Shown here in pieces: positions 18,142-28,535 of a stretch of DNA of 64,000 nucleotides. The DNA lies in the NCBI GenBank assembly GCA_000145985.1, contig CP002098.1:1811954-1875953 (forward strand), in the 5' to 3' direction. Each line of letters opens with the position of its first letter. Position 1 is the stretch's first letter. The DNA comes from Ignisphaera aggregans DSM 17230. Lineage in GTDB: Archaea > Thermoproteota > Thermoprotei_A > Sulfolobales > Ignisphaeraceae. The translations under genes were made by a program, and so were the position numbers. Under the pieces are notes generated by a model. It was given only the letters and a program-made list of their open reading frames with translations, did no database searches and had not been told where the DNA came from.

Positions 18142-18438
18142 TTATGATACTTTTTGCAAAGGTATACTCCTCTTCCTCTCCTCCTCAGATCTCACTTTAA
18201 TTATACCATAGAATATAGCACAATTAATACAATAGCATTTTGTTACAGGGTACCTCATTATTATAGCACCTTTCTTTTCAAGCTCAGCTGCTAGCTGTGG
18301 ATCTACAGGAGAGTACATTTTTGTTACACATACAGCTTTATCTCTAGGTATTAATGCGCCACAATTATCACAGTGAATTCTCTCTACAGATCCCTTATCC
18401 CCTTTCTTTCTACCTCTATTTTCTCTCTTCTTTGGCAT
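18142..18438 (-). CDS. rps26e: Small ribosomal subunit protein eS26
   Basis: 98 residues of the archaeal/eukaryotic S26e family. The N-terminus KKRENRGRKKGDKGSVERIHC is basic, a zinc site is formed by CDNCG and CYCINC, and the IPRDKAVCVTKMYSP segment is conserved. eS26 lies at the mRNA exit channel of the 30S subunit. It is in the same orientation as ProS, 70 bp downstream of it. The length is normal. Confidence 0.95.
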   Translation of the reverse strand: MPKKRENRGRKKGDKGSVERIHCDNCGALIPRDKAVCVTKMYSPVDPQLAAELEKKGAIIMRYPVTKCYCINCAIFYGIIKVRSEEERKRSIPLQKVS

Positions 18439-18508
18439 ATAGATTTACACCTAATATATCAACCCAAATTTCTACACAGATATATGGAGATGCCGCTTTA
18501 AAATATTT

Positions 18509-19996
18509 TTAGTAACGCTTAGCTATGGCCATCATGGTTTTTGCGGTCTTTCCACAAAATGCACAATAGACATCTCTATTACTTGGCTTATCAATACTGA
18601 TGATAGTAGACATGTTTAGCGGTTCCCCCAAAGCTGCAACACCTTCCAATCGTTCTAATACCTTATAAACACAAGCTTCATGTCCACACCAAGGTAGTAA
18701 TGCTACTCCCCCTTCTTCCTTTATATGGTTTAACGCTTCATCTAAAGTTGAAAACAACTTTATTTTCGATTTTAGCCAAGACCATGCTTTTTCTTTTAAA
18801 TTCTTATTGTATTCTTCTAACACATTTTTAATAACACTGATGAGTTCATCTTTATTTATAGTAAATCTCTTACGCAGATCCCTTCTAAATAATGTAACTG
18901 TATTTTGAGAAACTTCTTTAAAACCTATTTCAATTCTTATTGGAACTCCCTTTAATTCACATTCCCTATATTTCTCCGCAGGTTTTACATCAAGTCTTTC
19001 ATCAATAAGACTTCTTATGTTATTAACTTTCAATATATTATGTATATCATTACAATAATTTATAATGCTCTGATATATTTTTTCATCCTGATGAGGTATA
19101 GGTATTATGACAACAGTATATGGTGCAACATTAGAGGGGAGTATGAGTCCAATATCATCACTATGAATCGCTATAATTGATGCTATAACGCGTTCTGAAA
19201 TACCATAGCTAGTTTGCCAAGCATAGTCTATAGTTTCATCTCTTTTCTGTATCTTTACATCAAATACCGAGGTAAATGTTTGACCAAGATTATGAACAGT
19301 TCCTATCTGTATTGCTCTACCATCTGGAAATACTGTATCGAAGGCTATAGTATATAGTGCACCAGCAAATTTATCCCACTGAGGTCTTCTACTTATAATG
19401 TATGGTATACCTAATTCATCAAAAAACTTACTATATATGTCAATAGCTTCTAGAACTTGTCTTTCACTATCCTCAAAATTCTCGTGGACTGTATGTGCCT
19501 CTTTAAATGTTGTTATCTCCCTAACTCTTATCATGGGCTTTGTCATTTTTGTTTCATATCTAAATACACTTACCACTTGATAATACTTCTTTGGCAATTG
19601 TTTATAGCTCTTAATCCAAAAGCTCTCCATATAGCTAATAGCTGTTTCACTTGTAGGTCTCAAAACCAATTTTACATCAAGCTCCTCATTTCCACCTCTA
19701 GTAACCCATAAAACCTCGCCCTCAAAACCTCTAACATGTTCACTTTCTCTTCTAAATAGTATTTCGGGTATTAAAATGGGAAACAATACCTCTTCATGAC
19801 CTGTTTCATTGAGTAAATTCCTTATGATTTCAATAACATTTCTTCTAATTTGAAAACCATATGGCATCCATATACCCATACCCTTAACTGGATATCGTCC
19901 ATAGTCATAGATCTCTGCCTCTCTTATTATCCATTCAAACCATTGACTAAAATTCTCTCCATACTTACTTTGTCCATAAATCTCATTCATAATCAT
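18509..19996 (-). CDS. proS: Prolyl-tRNA synthetase, archaeal/eukaryotic type
   Basis: A 495-residue class II synthetase. Motif 2 appears in [25 protein letters not shown] sequence near residue 140-160, motif 3 in [17 protein letters not shown] near 270, then an anticodon-binding domain, and the extra C-terminal zinc domain ([11 protein letters not shown] ... [19 protein letters not shown]) with the Tyr terminus typical of archaeal-type ProS. It charges tRNA-Pro. Two Met codons (MIMNE) leave the start uncertain by 6 bp. Confidence 0.96.
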   Translation of the reverse strand: MIMNEIYGQSKYGENFSQWFEWIIREAEIYDYGRYPVKGMGIWMPYGFQIRRNVIEIIRNLLNETGHEEVLFPILIPEILFRRESEHVRGFEGEVLWVTRGGNEELDVKLVLRPTSETAISYMESFWIKSYKQLPKKYYQVVSVFRYETKMTKPMIRVREITTFKEAHTVHENFEDSERQVLEAIDIYSKFFDELGIPYIISRRPQWDKFAGALYTIAFDTVFPDGRAIQIGTVHNLGQTFTSVFDVKIQKRDETIDYAWQTSYGISERVIASIIAIHSDDIGLILPSNVAPYTVVIIPIPHQDEKIYQSIINYCNDIHNILKVNNIRSLIDERLDVKPAEKYRECELKGVPIRIEIGFKEVSQNTVTLFRRDLRKRFTINKDELISVIKNVLEEYNKNLKEKAWSWLKSKIKLFSTLDEALNHIKEEGGVALLPWCGHEACVYKVLERLEGVAALGEPLNMSTIISIDKPSNRDVYCAFCGKTAKTMMAIAKRY

Positions 19997-20023
19997 TACT
20001 CCTAATAAAGCATTATATAGAAC

Positions 20024-20815
20024 CTACTTTAATATCTTTCTAGCAAACATAATAAATCCTGTATGACCAACCATATATGTTGATGGTCTTATAGCTTCTA
20101 ATGACAATTGATATTCTCTCAACATAGTCTCAAAACATCTTATATCAATAAACCCTTTATGGTTGTATAAAGCATTATATAATTTTTCAAGTTGATTTAC
20201 CGTAGGCAAGAAAAATACTACAGGAGCTGAAGGCTTTAAGGCTGAATATAGAGTGTCGAGTACATTCCAAGGATCTGGAATATCTACAATAGCAGCATCA
20301 AGATCTTTCTCATCAACACCTTGTCTAGCATCACCAAGTTTTAGAGTTACATATTTATCTAGACCTATACGCCTAAGATTTCTCATAGCTATTTCTAATG
20401 AATCTTCTCTGATGTCATATCCAAATACATGTCCAAATGGTTTAACAATATGCGCTAAAACTATGGTGGTAGCACCACTACCAACACCTATCTCTAGAAC
20501 ATTGGATCCTGAGGAGATCCCTAGTAGAAATATTATCATACCTATATCCTTAGGATATATAATTTGTGTTATCCTTTCCAATCCCCTTTCAATATAGTCT
20601 ATTATTAAAGGTCTTAATATCCTTGCCTCAATATTCAGAGAAGTTCTTATTGCTTCACCATATCTAAGGTTCTCAATATTATTAAGTCTTATTAGCCCTT
20701 TATCAGACTCTATAGCCTCTCTCTCACCAACTTTTACAATCCATTTTCTCCTTCTATCAATATATACAACTATTAGATCTCCACTTCTTATACTATCGCT
20801 CAGACCTGATGTCAA
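20024..20815 (-). CDS. trmI: tRNA (adenine-N1)-methyltransferase TrmI
   Basis: 263 residues. An N-terminal beta-barrel domain of about 75 residues is followed by a Rossmann methyltransferase domain with SAM motif NVLEIGVGSGATTIVLA and the catalytic region DIPDPWNVL. Archaeal TrmI forms m1A at positions 57 and 58 of tRNA, which stabilises the T-loop at high temperature. The closing segment YMVGHTGFIMFARK is family-typical. The gene lies 28 bp downstream of a short gap after ProS on the same strand. Confidence 0.93.
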   Translation of the reverse strand: MTSGLSDSIRSGDLIVVYIDRRRKWIVKVGEREAIESDKGLIRLNNIENLRYGEAIRTSLNIEARILRPLIIDYIERGLERITQIIYPKDIGMIIFLLGISSGSNVLEIGVGSGATTIVLAHIVKPFGHVFGYDIREDSLEIAMRNLRRIGLDKYVTLKLGDARQGVDEKDLDAAIVDIPDPWNVLDTLYSALKPSAPVVFFLPTVNQLEKLYNALYNHKGFIDIRCFETMLREYQLSLEAIRPSTYMVGHTGFIMFARKILK

Positions 20816-20957
20816 CTCTCACCACATCAATAATACCAGCCATCATCATCGCAACTATACACTATAGAATGTATTTATGTTAGGAGAAATATAATTTTTA
20901 TGTATTAAAATAATGTAGTATAGCTAGTTAATACTTAAGACAGCTAAAAATATCTCG

Positions 20958-21173
20958 CTATACTTCTTCTGTTAACCCTATTACCTTGGTTCTGTTTCCC
21001 TTTCGCACCTTAACATCATTATTATAGCCTTGTTGCGACCATAGCTCTCTCTTCAATAAATCTCTTATCGCAGCTCTTATAACTTCGCTTCTAGATGAAT
21101 ATCTTCCAATTCTTATTAATTCATCTATGGCTTCTATATAGGACTCAGGCATTTTTACAGTTACTATTCGCAT
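20958..21173 (-). CDS. CopG-type ribbon-helix-helix regulator
   Basis: 71 residues with the ribbon-helix-helix fold: beta strand [18 protein letters not shown], then [20 protein letters not shown], the two helices of CopG/NikR-like N-domains. It binds DNA as a dimer of two chains. The Lys/Arg-rich tail after residue 50 has no known domain. No toxin gene sits beside it, so a stand-alone regulator is likely. Confidence 0.85.
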   Translation of the reverse strand: MRIVTVKMPESYIEAIDELIRIGRYSSRSEVIRAAIRDLLKRELWSQQGYNNDVKVRKGNRTKVIGLTEEV

Positions 21174-21269
21174 TTTGAATTAATCACCATAAATATTGCT
21201 ATCCATGATAATAATTTATAAGCTAGAGCACCTCTGAATCTATAATAGTATGTTCACTGGGCAATAGCC

Positions 21270-21587
21270 ATGGGGACTAAAGGTAAAAAACCCCTTTCAG
21301 TTGTGGAGAAAAGACAGCAGAGAATGATGAAAGAGGAAGCCAAGAAGAAGATTGTAAAGGAGGAAAAGAAAGAAGTACGAACAACATTTATAGACCAGTC
21401 ACTCATAACAAAAATTTCTAATGAAATCAGTAATTTTGATGTCATTACACCCTTTACACTTTCACAGCGTTATGCTATTAAATATAGCACTGCTAAAAAG
21501 ATACTAAAAGAATTACAACAAAGAAATCTCATAGACATTATATCGAGGAATAGAAGAATTATTATAGCTATTCCTAAGAAATCCTAA
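21270..21587 (+). CDS. rps25e: Small ribosomal subunit protein eS25
   Basis: 105 residues. A basic N-terminal tail (GTKGKKPLSVVEKRQQRM) leads into the S25e winged-helix core VITPFTLSQRYAIKYSTAKK with RNLIDIISRNRRIIIAIP at the end. Archaeal and eukaryotic, near the E site of the 30S subunit. It stands alone, divergent from the CopG gene. Confidence 0.94.
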   Translation: MGTKGKKPLSVVEKRQQRMMKEEAKKKIVKEEKKEVRTTFIDQSLITKISNEISNFDVITPFTLSQRYAIKYSTAKKILKELQQRNLIDIISRNRRIIIAIPKKS

Positions 21588-21905
21588 TATTTTTATACTG
21601 AAAACTTTATTATTTATAATGAGGATAAAAGCTTACAAGCTTTGCACTCATAAATATGCCTAAGGACATAAAACGGGATTTTAATCTATATCACTGAGAT
21701 GGAAATTAATTTTGAGCCTTATAGAGTAACTAAAGTATGAACTAGATACTTAGTAAAGAATAATAGATAATACAAAGAGATAAAAAGTTCTCATCATTTA
21801 GAGCTAGCAGAGTTAATTAGATAGCAACAAAATTTATTTATCAAGTAATGATTATGAGATTAAAGATAGTCAGTGTCTATTCATAAAATACTAACAATGG
21901 TTATG
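21588..21905. other. Intergenic region without a supported gene
   Basis: 318 bp of AT-rich DNA between two convergent genes. I checked both strands for open frames and C/D-box order and found nothing that holds. T-rich runs just after 21587 could terminate transcription of eS25. Confidence 0.5.
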
Positions 21906-22715
21906 CTATGATTCAAAACCTATTAACTTGCGTAATTTCTTCAATAAGTTTTTCCTTCCATAATCTATATATTTTTTCTTAGATTTTAGTTCAATATCCA
22001 CGAGGATTACCTTGTCCTCCTCAGAAGTCTCATTAACTATATCACCTTCTTCGTCTATTATTATTGTTGGTAACTGTATTAATGGTTCTCCCTTCCTCGT
22101 TATTGTACCTCCAACTGATATTACCATAGAGTTTAATTCAAGAGCTCTTGTAATGAGCGCTATTCTCTGCTTATGTAAATCGTAATCTAGATCAGGATAT
22201 GCAATGGCAATATCTATACCTAATAGATATGCCGAAAGAGATACCTCTGGCAGAAATATGTCTCTGCCGTAGAAGATACAAATCCTCATATCATTGTCAA
22301 CTATAATTGGTAGTTCTGTACCTCTTAGAAAATCTCCACTTGCTGCAGTATGTCTAATGATATTTGTTACTCCTTTATGAGGAGCTATGTAGAAGGAAGA
22401 GATATATACCTTAGAACCTCTACGCTCAAGTATAGGACCAACAACGAGTTTCTTGTTGAATTCTATTGATAATTTGTCTAATGTCTGAGAAGTATTTCCA
22501 GGTATAATTTCTGCAGTTCTCCTTATCTTCATAGTTCTTGCAAATGATGTAAAAATAGGTATACCGTTGACCATAGCTGGGATCACTACTATCTCTACAT
22601 CTCTATCCTTTATTTTATTTAGAGACTCCCTAACCTTCTCAATATTCTTTAATCTCGATCCTAGTTCTATAGATGTATGAACTACAGCTATAGTAATTTT
22701 CCTTAGCTCTTGCAT
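21906..22715 (-). CDS. Degenerate nitrilase/carbon-nitrogen-hydrolase-like protein
   Basis: 269 residues with the overall strand and helix order of the nitrilase superfamily (VVIPAMVNG, KKLVVGPILERRGSKVYISS, ICIFYGRDIFLPEVSLSAYLLGIDIAIAYP, AYPDLDYDLHKQRIALITRALELNSMVI). The usual catalytic triad is doubtful: the conserved ICYD around the nucleophile reads ICIFYGRD and no clear catalytic Lys segment is present. It overlaps the end of reverse gyrase by 13 bp and is co-transcribed with it, so it may serve as a binding or accessory protein (inference). Confidence 0.65.
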   Translation of the reverse strand: MQELRKITIAVVHTSIELGSRLKNIEKVRESLNKIKDRDVEIVVIPAMVNGIPIFTSFARTMKIRRTAEIIPGNTSQTLDKLSIEFNKKLVVGPILERRGSKVYISSFYIAPHKGVTNIIRHTAASGDFLRGTELPIIVDNDMRICIFYGRDIFLPEVSLSAYLLGIDIAIAYPDLDYDLHKQRIALITRALELNSMVISVGGTITRKGEPLIQLPTIIIDEEGDIVNETSEEDKVILVDIELKSKKKYIDYGRKNLLKKLRKLIGFES

Positions 22716-25700
22716 ATCTCTATAGCCTCACTACTTATCATATTAATAACATTTGAGCACATCTCTCTAAATAATTCAGATAAAACATTTATATAGCTCA
22801 GCCTTCCCTCCTCTATTTCCTGCATCTTGTTATACAACATTCTAGTCCTTTCTACGCTAACCATATTCCTTATTCCAATGCTCAAATTCCTTAGTATCTC
22901 AGCTAAAGTTTGTCGTAGTGCTTCTGGATTGTATTTTCGAATAGATGGATGTTTCTGTAAAATGTTAATAAACTCTTCCTCATCTACCTCTATACTTGGT
23001 AGCATTGTACCCGCAAGTATATTATAGATGATTATGCCTGTGATAGAGGGTATCAATACTGATCCCTTCCTATGCCTAAATGTATACCCCCTTCGCAGTA
23101 GGATTTCAACAATTTTTGCATAGGTACTCGGTCTACCTATACCTACATCCTTCATCCATTTAACTAAATCACCTTGTGTAGGAAGCTTAACATCACTAAG
23201 TATAGCTGTTTTTATATGTAGTGGTTTTAATGCTATACTCCCATGAGGTAAAAATACAGTTTTAAATGGCATATAAATCAATGTATATCCAGGCTCAACA
23301 ATATTGCTAATGATCTCAATATGTTGCTTAGCAACCTCAATACCATCTATCTTTAAGATAGCTTCAAACCTATTCCTCTCAACCTTAGCAGATTTCATCT
23401 GGCTTGCTATAAATCTTCTAAATATAATGTCATATATCCTAAGATGTCTATTAGTCAACCTAATAGGCAACTCAATCAGTTGCTCAGCTATAATCTCCTG
23501 TATCATATCAACATCCATAGCTCTTGTAGGTCTTATTGCTTCATGGGCTCCTCCCTCACCCCATGTCCTAGGAACAAATAGTTCTTTACCAAGATCGCCA
23601 AACTTATTTAATAGATATTCATGAGCTATAGAGATACCTGTTGATGAAATTCTTGTACTATCAGTTCGATGATATGTTATAAAACCTAGTTCAAAAAGAT
23701 CTTGAGCAATCCTCATTGTTTCAACAGCATCTATACCAAGCTGTCGTTGTGCCTCAACGATAAGCTCATCTGTTGTAAATGGTGGCATGGGGTTTAAATT
23801 CACAATCTCATGGCTTAATAATTTGAGTACTATCTCAACTCTTTCCTTACTAATTCTCTTTAGCTCATCTCCAAAGATCTTTTTAAGATCTTCAACTGGT
23901 ATCTCTAGAGAGATATTCCCTATTGAGAATATTTTATACTTTCTCTGAGTCCTAAGTCTATTTATATAAATCTCTATGACTCTTCCAAGTACTGGTGTTT
24001 GAACTCTACCCGCGCTAAGTCTTCCTTCTCTACTCTCTAACTTTAGCTCTTTAAATCTCTTAGTAACATAGTCAGATAATGCAAATCCAAGCCATCTATC
24101 CTCAATTCTTCTAACAATTTGCGCTTCTATAAGTGATAACTTTAAGCCTCGAGGGTTATACAATGATGATAAAATTGCCTTTCTTGTTACCTCATGGAAT
24201 TCAGCTCTTCTTATAATCTTGGCATAGGGAGCTAATGCTATAGCCATATCGTATCCTATCTTTTCTCCCTCAGAATCTGGATCTGTAGCTATAATTACTT
24301 CGTCAACCTCTAAGGCTATTTTCTGAAGAGCATTAATTATCTTTTCAGAGCTTCTAATCCTTGTACTTCCACAAATAGGACAGACTGTACCTTTAACAAA
24401 CTGTGCTCCACATACAGAACATCTCTTTAGGTATCCATATATGGGTAAAAACAATTGTTTTCCATTCTCTACAGTTCTTTGAACACCATATATATTATTT
24501 TCTGAGAGCTCTTCCTCTACTATATCAAATACATGACCACCTGATGATGCTATTAATAAATGGGCATTACCTATATCTACTTCATATACACGCAAACCAT
24601 CTATTTCCCTTATAGTAGGTCTACCAAAGAAGGAGGCTATAGTTCTAGCCTTATTTGGTGATTCAACTATGAATAGAATAGATCTTGAGAAACTAAATTT
24701 AGGTATATGAATAACCTCCTCAAGTAAACCTCGCTTTATCAAATTCACAATTCTTCTATCCTCATCTATCTGCTTCAAAATCTCCTCCAAATTTATCTCA
24801 TTAAATGATTGAAATCTAAAATCATCAATGTATACTCTAATTCTTTCTTCCAACCCTCTCAAAAGCCTAGTATCATCAACAAATATTATGGAAAGACCGC
24901 GAGTTATACCACCCATAAACAATCTTGATGTTCTTCCACTTGCCTGAATATATGTAGGTGCATCGGGAATCAATATATATAACTGTCCTTCTTCCTCAAT
25001 TATAGAAACTCTTTCATGCTTCTTAAGCCTATCAATAATTTTACTATCTGAGAGTAATTCATTTACCAATTTGTATGCATTAGTAATAATTCCAGCTAAT
25101 TCATCCTCAACTTTCTCACCTTTCTTAAGCCTTTCAACAATATCAAATATTCTATTAGGAGATATCCTGCGAAGAATTCTTCTCAAATATGCTATGTTCC
25201 TTAGCACCCTATCTTTCATCTGATCTTCAACAACATCAACAAGAACAGATAGTAATCTTAATAATGTTTGTGGATAATATTCTATTCTTGTCAAAGAGAT
25301 TTTATGTCTTGGTACACCAACAAATATTGCATATCTTATCCTCTCTGGAATATCTATACCTCTAACAAGAAGCCCATAATATGTTGCAACCCCTACTACT
25401 ACATCTAGTTCATTCTCAATAAACTTCTTAAGATCCTCACTTTTACCACTAATCACTACACCTGCTCTTATGCCTCTACTATTTAATTCTGTAGCAAGCT
25501 TTACTGCATATTCTTGTCCTAGATCAAGTGGTACATAGATTAAACCACCACTACCAAGAATCTTAATAATAGATACTAATCTATCAATGATCTCAGCAGG
25601 ATTATCTATAGGAATGTATGCATCTACCACATTTCTATTAACCTCTATAGCAGTTCCAATACTAAAACCTAGAAGTTCTCTAAATAACTTAATCCTCTTG

Positions 25701-26683
25701 CCCCTAGCTCTACCCGTAGCTGAAGCTACTATTAATATCCCACATCTCTCCCTCTTCTCTAGGACCTTTTTCTGAAGCTCTTCGTATATAACATCTATTG
25801 GCTTTCCATCGATATAACACCTAGAGCTCTCCCTAGCATTTTCACACTGTAGGAGTCTTCTCCTTAAATCAATCATTTTATAACCATTAGATATATCCTC
25901 CTCAGAAAAACCAAGCAGTTGCAAAACCATGTCTATAGCCTTGCTACCCTTAATAATAGCATCAACATCATCTACAAATATTAGATCCATCTTAATATTA
26001 TTACTTAACATCTTCTTAAAAACATCATTAAAGTTCCTTTGTAAAAATGCTGATGTTGTTATAAGAATATCAAATGATCCAGAAGCTATAGATTCCTCTA
26101 ACTCTATTTTCCTCTTCCCATGTATTTTAGATGATGCTGCTATAATCTTTAAAGTAATTCCAAGCTTCTCCGAGAATTGCCATAACCTCTTCTCATACTC
26201 TTCAACCAGAACTGTCGTTGGAACTATGATATAAACTTTTTTCCCATATTTATAAGAAAGGAATAATGTCATTACAAGCCCAAATGTTGTCTTTCCAACT
26301 CCTGTAGGAGCTATCATAGCAAAACTCTGATGCTGAGCAACTCTCAAAGCCCAGCTAATCTCCAAACTCCAGGGTTTACTTCCTATAGATTTTTGGAAGA
26401 ACTCTTCAAACTCTTTAACAAATTTATTAAGTGTTAGAATATAGTTAAGTCTACCATTGGGATTTAGAGAAGTAACATGCTTAGCAAGCTCCTCTAAATC
26501 CCTAACCTCCACTAAATCCTTACTATTCATACACTTAGAACATGCATTCCTATAAATAATTCTATTATCCTCAATAGGCCCTCCGCAATTAATACAAAGA
26601 CCAAGGTATATACCTCTAGGAATTTTAAGAAGTTCTTCGTCCCCCTTCCCACCTAAATCAAATACTATATTAATTCCACTCAA
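22703..26683 (-). CDS. rgy: Reverse gyrase
   Basis: A 1326-residue fusion of a SF2 helicase and a type IA topoisomerase that introduces positive supercoils using ATP. N-terminal zinc finger: CINCGGPI ... ACSKC. Helicase: Walker A APTGVGKTTF near residue 103, VDDVDAI near 230, ASGRTSRL motif VI. Second zinc finger: CSVCGAQF ... CPICGS. Topoisomerase: Toprim FIVESPNKART and ATDPDSEGE, and the active-site Tyr in FITYHRTDSTRIS near residue 980. All parts are intact. It is the signature enzyme of hyperthermophiles. Confidence 0.98.
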   Translation of the reverse strand: MSGINIVFDLGGKGDEELLKIPRGIYLGLCINCGGPIEDNRIIYRNACSKCMNSKDLVEVRDLEELAKHVTSLNPNGRLNYILTLNKFVKEFEEFFQKSIGSKPWSLEISWALRVAQHQSFAMIAPTGVGKTTFGLVMTLFLSYKYGKKVYIIVPTTVLVEEYEKRLWQFSEKLGITLKIIAASSKIHGKRKIELEESIASGSFDILITTSAFLQRNFNDVFKKMLSNNIKMDLIFVDDVDAIIKGSKAIDMVLQLLGFSEEDISNGYKMIDLRRRLLQCENARESSRCYIDGKPIDVIYEELQKKVLEKRERCGILIVASATGRARGKRIKLFRELLGFSIGTAIEVNRNVVDAYIPIDNPAEIIDRLVSIIKILGSGGLIYVPLDLGQEYAVKLATELNSRGIRAGVVISGKSEDLKKFIENELDVVVGVATYYGLLVRGIDIPERIRYAIFVGVPRHKISLTRIEYYPQTLLRLLSVLVDVVEDQMKDRVLRNIAYLRRILRRISPNRIFDIVERLKKGEKVEDELAGIITNAYKLVNELLSDSKIIDRLKKHERVSIIEEEGQLYILIPDAPTYIQASGRTSRLFMGGITRGLSIIFVDDTRLLRGLEERIRVYIDDFRFQSFNEINLEEILKQIDEDRRIVNLIKRGLLEEVIHIPKFSFSRSILFIVESPNKARTIASFFGRPTIREIDGLRVYEVDIGNAHLLIASSGGHVFDIVEEELSENNIYGVQRTVENGKQLFLPIYGYLKRCSVCGAQFVKGTVCPICGSTRIRSSEKIINALQKIALEVDEVIIATDPDSEGEKIGYDMAIALAPYAKIIRRAEFHEVTRKAILSSLYNPRGLKLSLIEAQIVRRIEDRWLGFALSDYVTKRFKELKLESREGRLSAGRVQTPVLGRVIEIYINRLRTQRKYKIFSIGNISLEIPVEDLKKIFGDELKRISKERVEIVLKLLSHEIVNLNPMPPFTTDELIVEAQRQLGIDAVETMRIAQDLFELGFITYHRTDSTRISSTGISIAHEYLLNKFGDLGKELFVPRTWGEGGAHEAIRPTRAMDVDMIQEIIAEQLIELPIRLTNRHLRIYDIIFRRFIASQMKSAKVERNRFEAILKIDGIEVAKQHIEIISNIVEPGYTLIYMPFKTVFLPHGSIALKPLHIKTAILSDVKLPTQGDLVKWMKDVGIGRPSTYAKIVEILLRRGYTFRHRKGSVLIPSITGIIIYNILAGTMLPSIEVDEEEFINILQKHPSIRKYNPEALRQTLAEILRNLSIGIRNMVSVERTRMLYNKMQEIEEGRLSYINVLSELFREMCSNVINMISSEAIEICKS

Positions 26684-26962
26684 TAGCTAAACACCATAAA
26701 CCTACTTATCTAATATAAAATTCAGTTAGCCCTAATATCCTTTGGTGAACTATTCTTATTATTCATCACAGTCTCAGTATAATAATTTCTATATAGGCAA
26801 CTCTTTGATATAAATTAAGAATTAAACCCAGTAATATCTAAACCCTCATTTGTATCCAAAACCTTATCTTTAAACCTCGTGAAATAGTTTCACTCTCTAT
26901 TAGGTGTTGATAATAACAGACACTTATTTTGAGATGCTGAGCCACAGCTAAACATTTTAGAT

Positions 26963-27019
26963 TAAGTCAGTTGAGACAGGTCTAATCATTCATTCATCCT
27001 GGAGCCCTCATCATCTGAT
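26963..27019 (-). ncRNA. C/D-box guide sRNA candidate
   Basis: Minus strand: a perfect box C ATGATGA (27008-27014), a 10-nt guide, a degenerate D'/C' middle, then a 12-nt guide GACCTGTCTCAA and box D CTGA (26967-26970). From memory of archaeal 23S rRNA, the second guide is complementary to a conserved GUGAGACAGGUC stretch. This supports a 2'-O-methylation guide, but the alignment was not computed. The internal boxes are weak. Confidence 0.5.
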
Positions 27020-27240
27020 TTCTCAACGTTTCCTCTTAGTAAAGTACTTAACCGAGTATTTCTATCTTTATTGTAATTAACTCCAACTAAAAACATTTAG
27101 TATCTTAATTCAACGAACTTTTTATCAATCAGATATTTTAGTGCCCTTGGACATAGAGTGATATTAAGACGTGGTACCATAAAACTTATTACCATCTATT
27201 ACATATATTTTAAAGCGATAGGAATTTAGCAATTTTTAGG

Positions 27241-27298
27241 TATAATGATGATACGACGGTCTCCTGAGAAAATGATGTTACTTCTCTTCGCTGACAAA
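27241..27298 (+). ncRNA. C/D-box guide sRNA
   Basis: Textbook order and spacing: box C ATGATGA (27245-27251), 12-nt guide TACGACGGTCTC, box D' CTGA (27264-27267), 4-nt spacer, box C' ATGATGT (27272-27278), 12-nt guide TACTTCTCTTCG, box D CTGA (27291-27294). A TATA-like ATATTTTAAA at 27205-27214 lies about 27 bp before the expected 5' end. The first guide is complementary to a GAGACCGUCGU stretch that I recall from archaeal 23S rRNA; the match needs computing. It would direct 2'-O-methylation with fibrillarin, Nop5 and L7Ae. Confidence 0.8.
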
Positions 27299-27567
27299 AT
27301 TAATACAAATGATGAAGATATCTAATGAAAAATTGAAATCTATCATAAATTACGATAGACTTACTATCGTATTGTTAAATAGATATAGATAGCTCTCCAT
27401 TTAATCATTTTCCATCACAAGTTTAGTATATATCCATTATTATTCTATTTTAATGTCAGAAATTGATTATATTTAGATATGAATTTGTTTTAATCTAATA
27501 AATTTTTATATATGAGTTTGTGATGCTCATTCTAAGCAGTAAGATCTTAAATGATAGGTGAGATAGT

Positions 27568-27954
27568 ATGAAGAAGATTATATATACTGAAAGAGCTCCA
27601 AGGCCTATAGGACCATATAGTCAGGGTATAGTTGCAGGGTGTTATGTTTTTATCTCTGGGCAGATACCTATAGATCCTTTAACTGGGAAAATAGTTGATG
27701 GTGAATTTAGTGATAGAGTTGTAAGAGTATTAGAGAATATTAAAGCTATTATAGAGTCTGTAGGAGGATCTTTGAATGATATTGTTAAAGTTACAGTATT
27801 TCTAAGAGATATAGGAATGTTTCAACAATTCAATGAGATATATTCTAGATACTTTAAAGAAGATCCTCCAGCTAGAACAGTGGTAGAGGTTTCAAATCTT
27901 CCAAGAGGTGTAGATATTGAGATGGAAGCTATAGCATATATATGTAGAGAGTGA
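27568..27954 (+). CDS. ridA: RidA family (YjgF/UK114) enamine/imine deaminase
   Basis: 128 residues matching RidA along the full length: RAPRPIGPYSQGIVAG, FISGQIPIDPLTG, a central LNDIVKVTVFLRD helix and PPARTVVEVSNLPRGVDIEMEA with the conserved Arg that binds the substrate carboxylate. It hydrolyses reactive enamines such as 2-aminoacrylate to keto acids and ammonia. The protein is a trimer in characterised relatives. It is convergent with the cupin gene. Confidence 0.94.
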   Translation: MKKIIYTERAPRPIGPYSQGIVAGCYVFISGQIPIDPLTGKIVDGEFSDRVVRVLENIKAIIESVGGSLNDIVKVTVFLRDIGMFQQFNEIYSRYFKEDPPARTVVEVSNLPRGVDIEMEAIAYICRE

Positions 27955-27992
27955 ATATTACATAAGTTATATTGTTAAAATGTTAAAAATTT

Positions 27993-28358
27993 CTATTCTA
28001 TTAATGTAGGCTTCACAGGTATTATGCATAGAAACTTAGCTTTGGTATTACCTATATTCCAATATTCATGAATTTTATTTGGAGGTATGTATATAGCTGT
28101 ATATGGATCAAGGTCATAAATATCATTTTCTACACGAATTCTGACCCTTCCCTCTAAAACAAATATTTCATGTTCCCATGGGTGAGAATGTGCATCTATA
28201 TGACCATCTATATCCATTTCAAATAGCCTCATAGCATATGTAGGAGCTTCAGAAGTTGATATCAGTACCCGTATCCAGGTGTTTCGAGCATTTTCAACTG
28301 GTAATATATCAACTTCATTAGCTTTAACTACTTTTGGTCTTGTTATCATAGTTAACAC
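27993..28358 (-). CDS. Small cupin-domain protein
   Basis: 121 residues forming one cupin barrel. Motif 1 reads GHIDAHSHPWEHEIFVLEG with two His, a Glu and a third His for metal, and motif 2 reads IYIPPNKIHEYWNIG with another His. The metal-binding set is complete, so an enzyme such as an isomerase or dioxygenase, or a metal-dependent binding protein, is possible. The substrate cannot be read from the sequence. Confidence 0.85.
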   Translation of the reverse strand: MLTMITRPKVVKANEVDILPVENARNTWIRVLISTSEAPTYAMRLFEMDIDGHIDAHSHPWEHEIFVLEGRVRIRVENDIYDLDPYTAIYIPPNKIHEYWNIGNTKAKFLCIIPVKPTLIE

Positions 28359-28535
28359 CTCTAAGTATTATATCCCTAGGTTCTATACTCTAGTATTAAT
28401 AAGCTGTTATTATATTAAAATTTGATGCTGTTTTCCAAAGGTACTTTAATGAACATATTCATATTTATTCTCTAGAGTTATGTATTTAAACTAAGTTTAG
28501 GGAGTAAGCTATTACTAGAAAAAGGTGAATATATC

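Larger units (their letters stand above)
26684..27567. other. Long intergenic region holding two sRNA candidates
   Basis: 884 bp with no convincing protein gene on either strand. It contains two C/D-box RNA candidates, one on each strand (26963-27019 and 27241-27298), listed separately. The rest is AT-rich, with promoter-like stretches near 26695-26720 upstream of reverse gyrase and before the RidA gene (AATTTTTATATA at 27502-27513). Confidence 0.6.
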
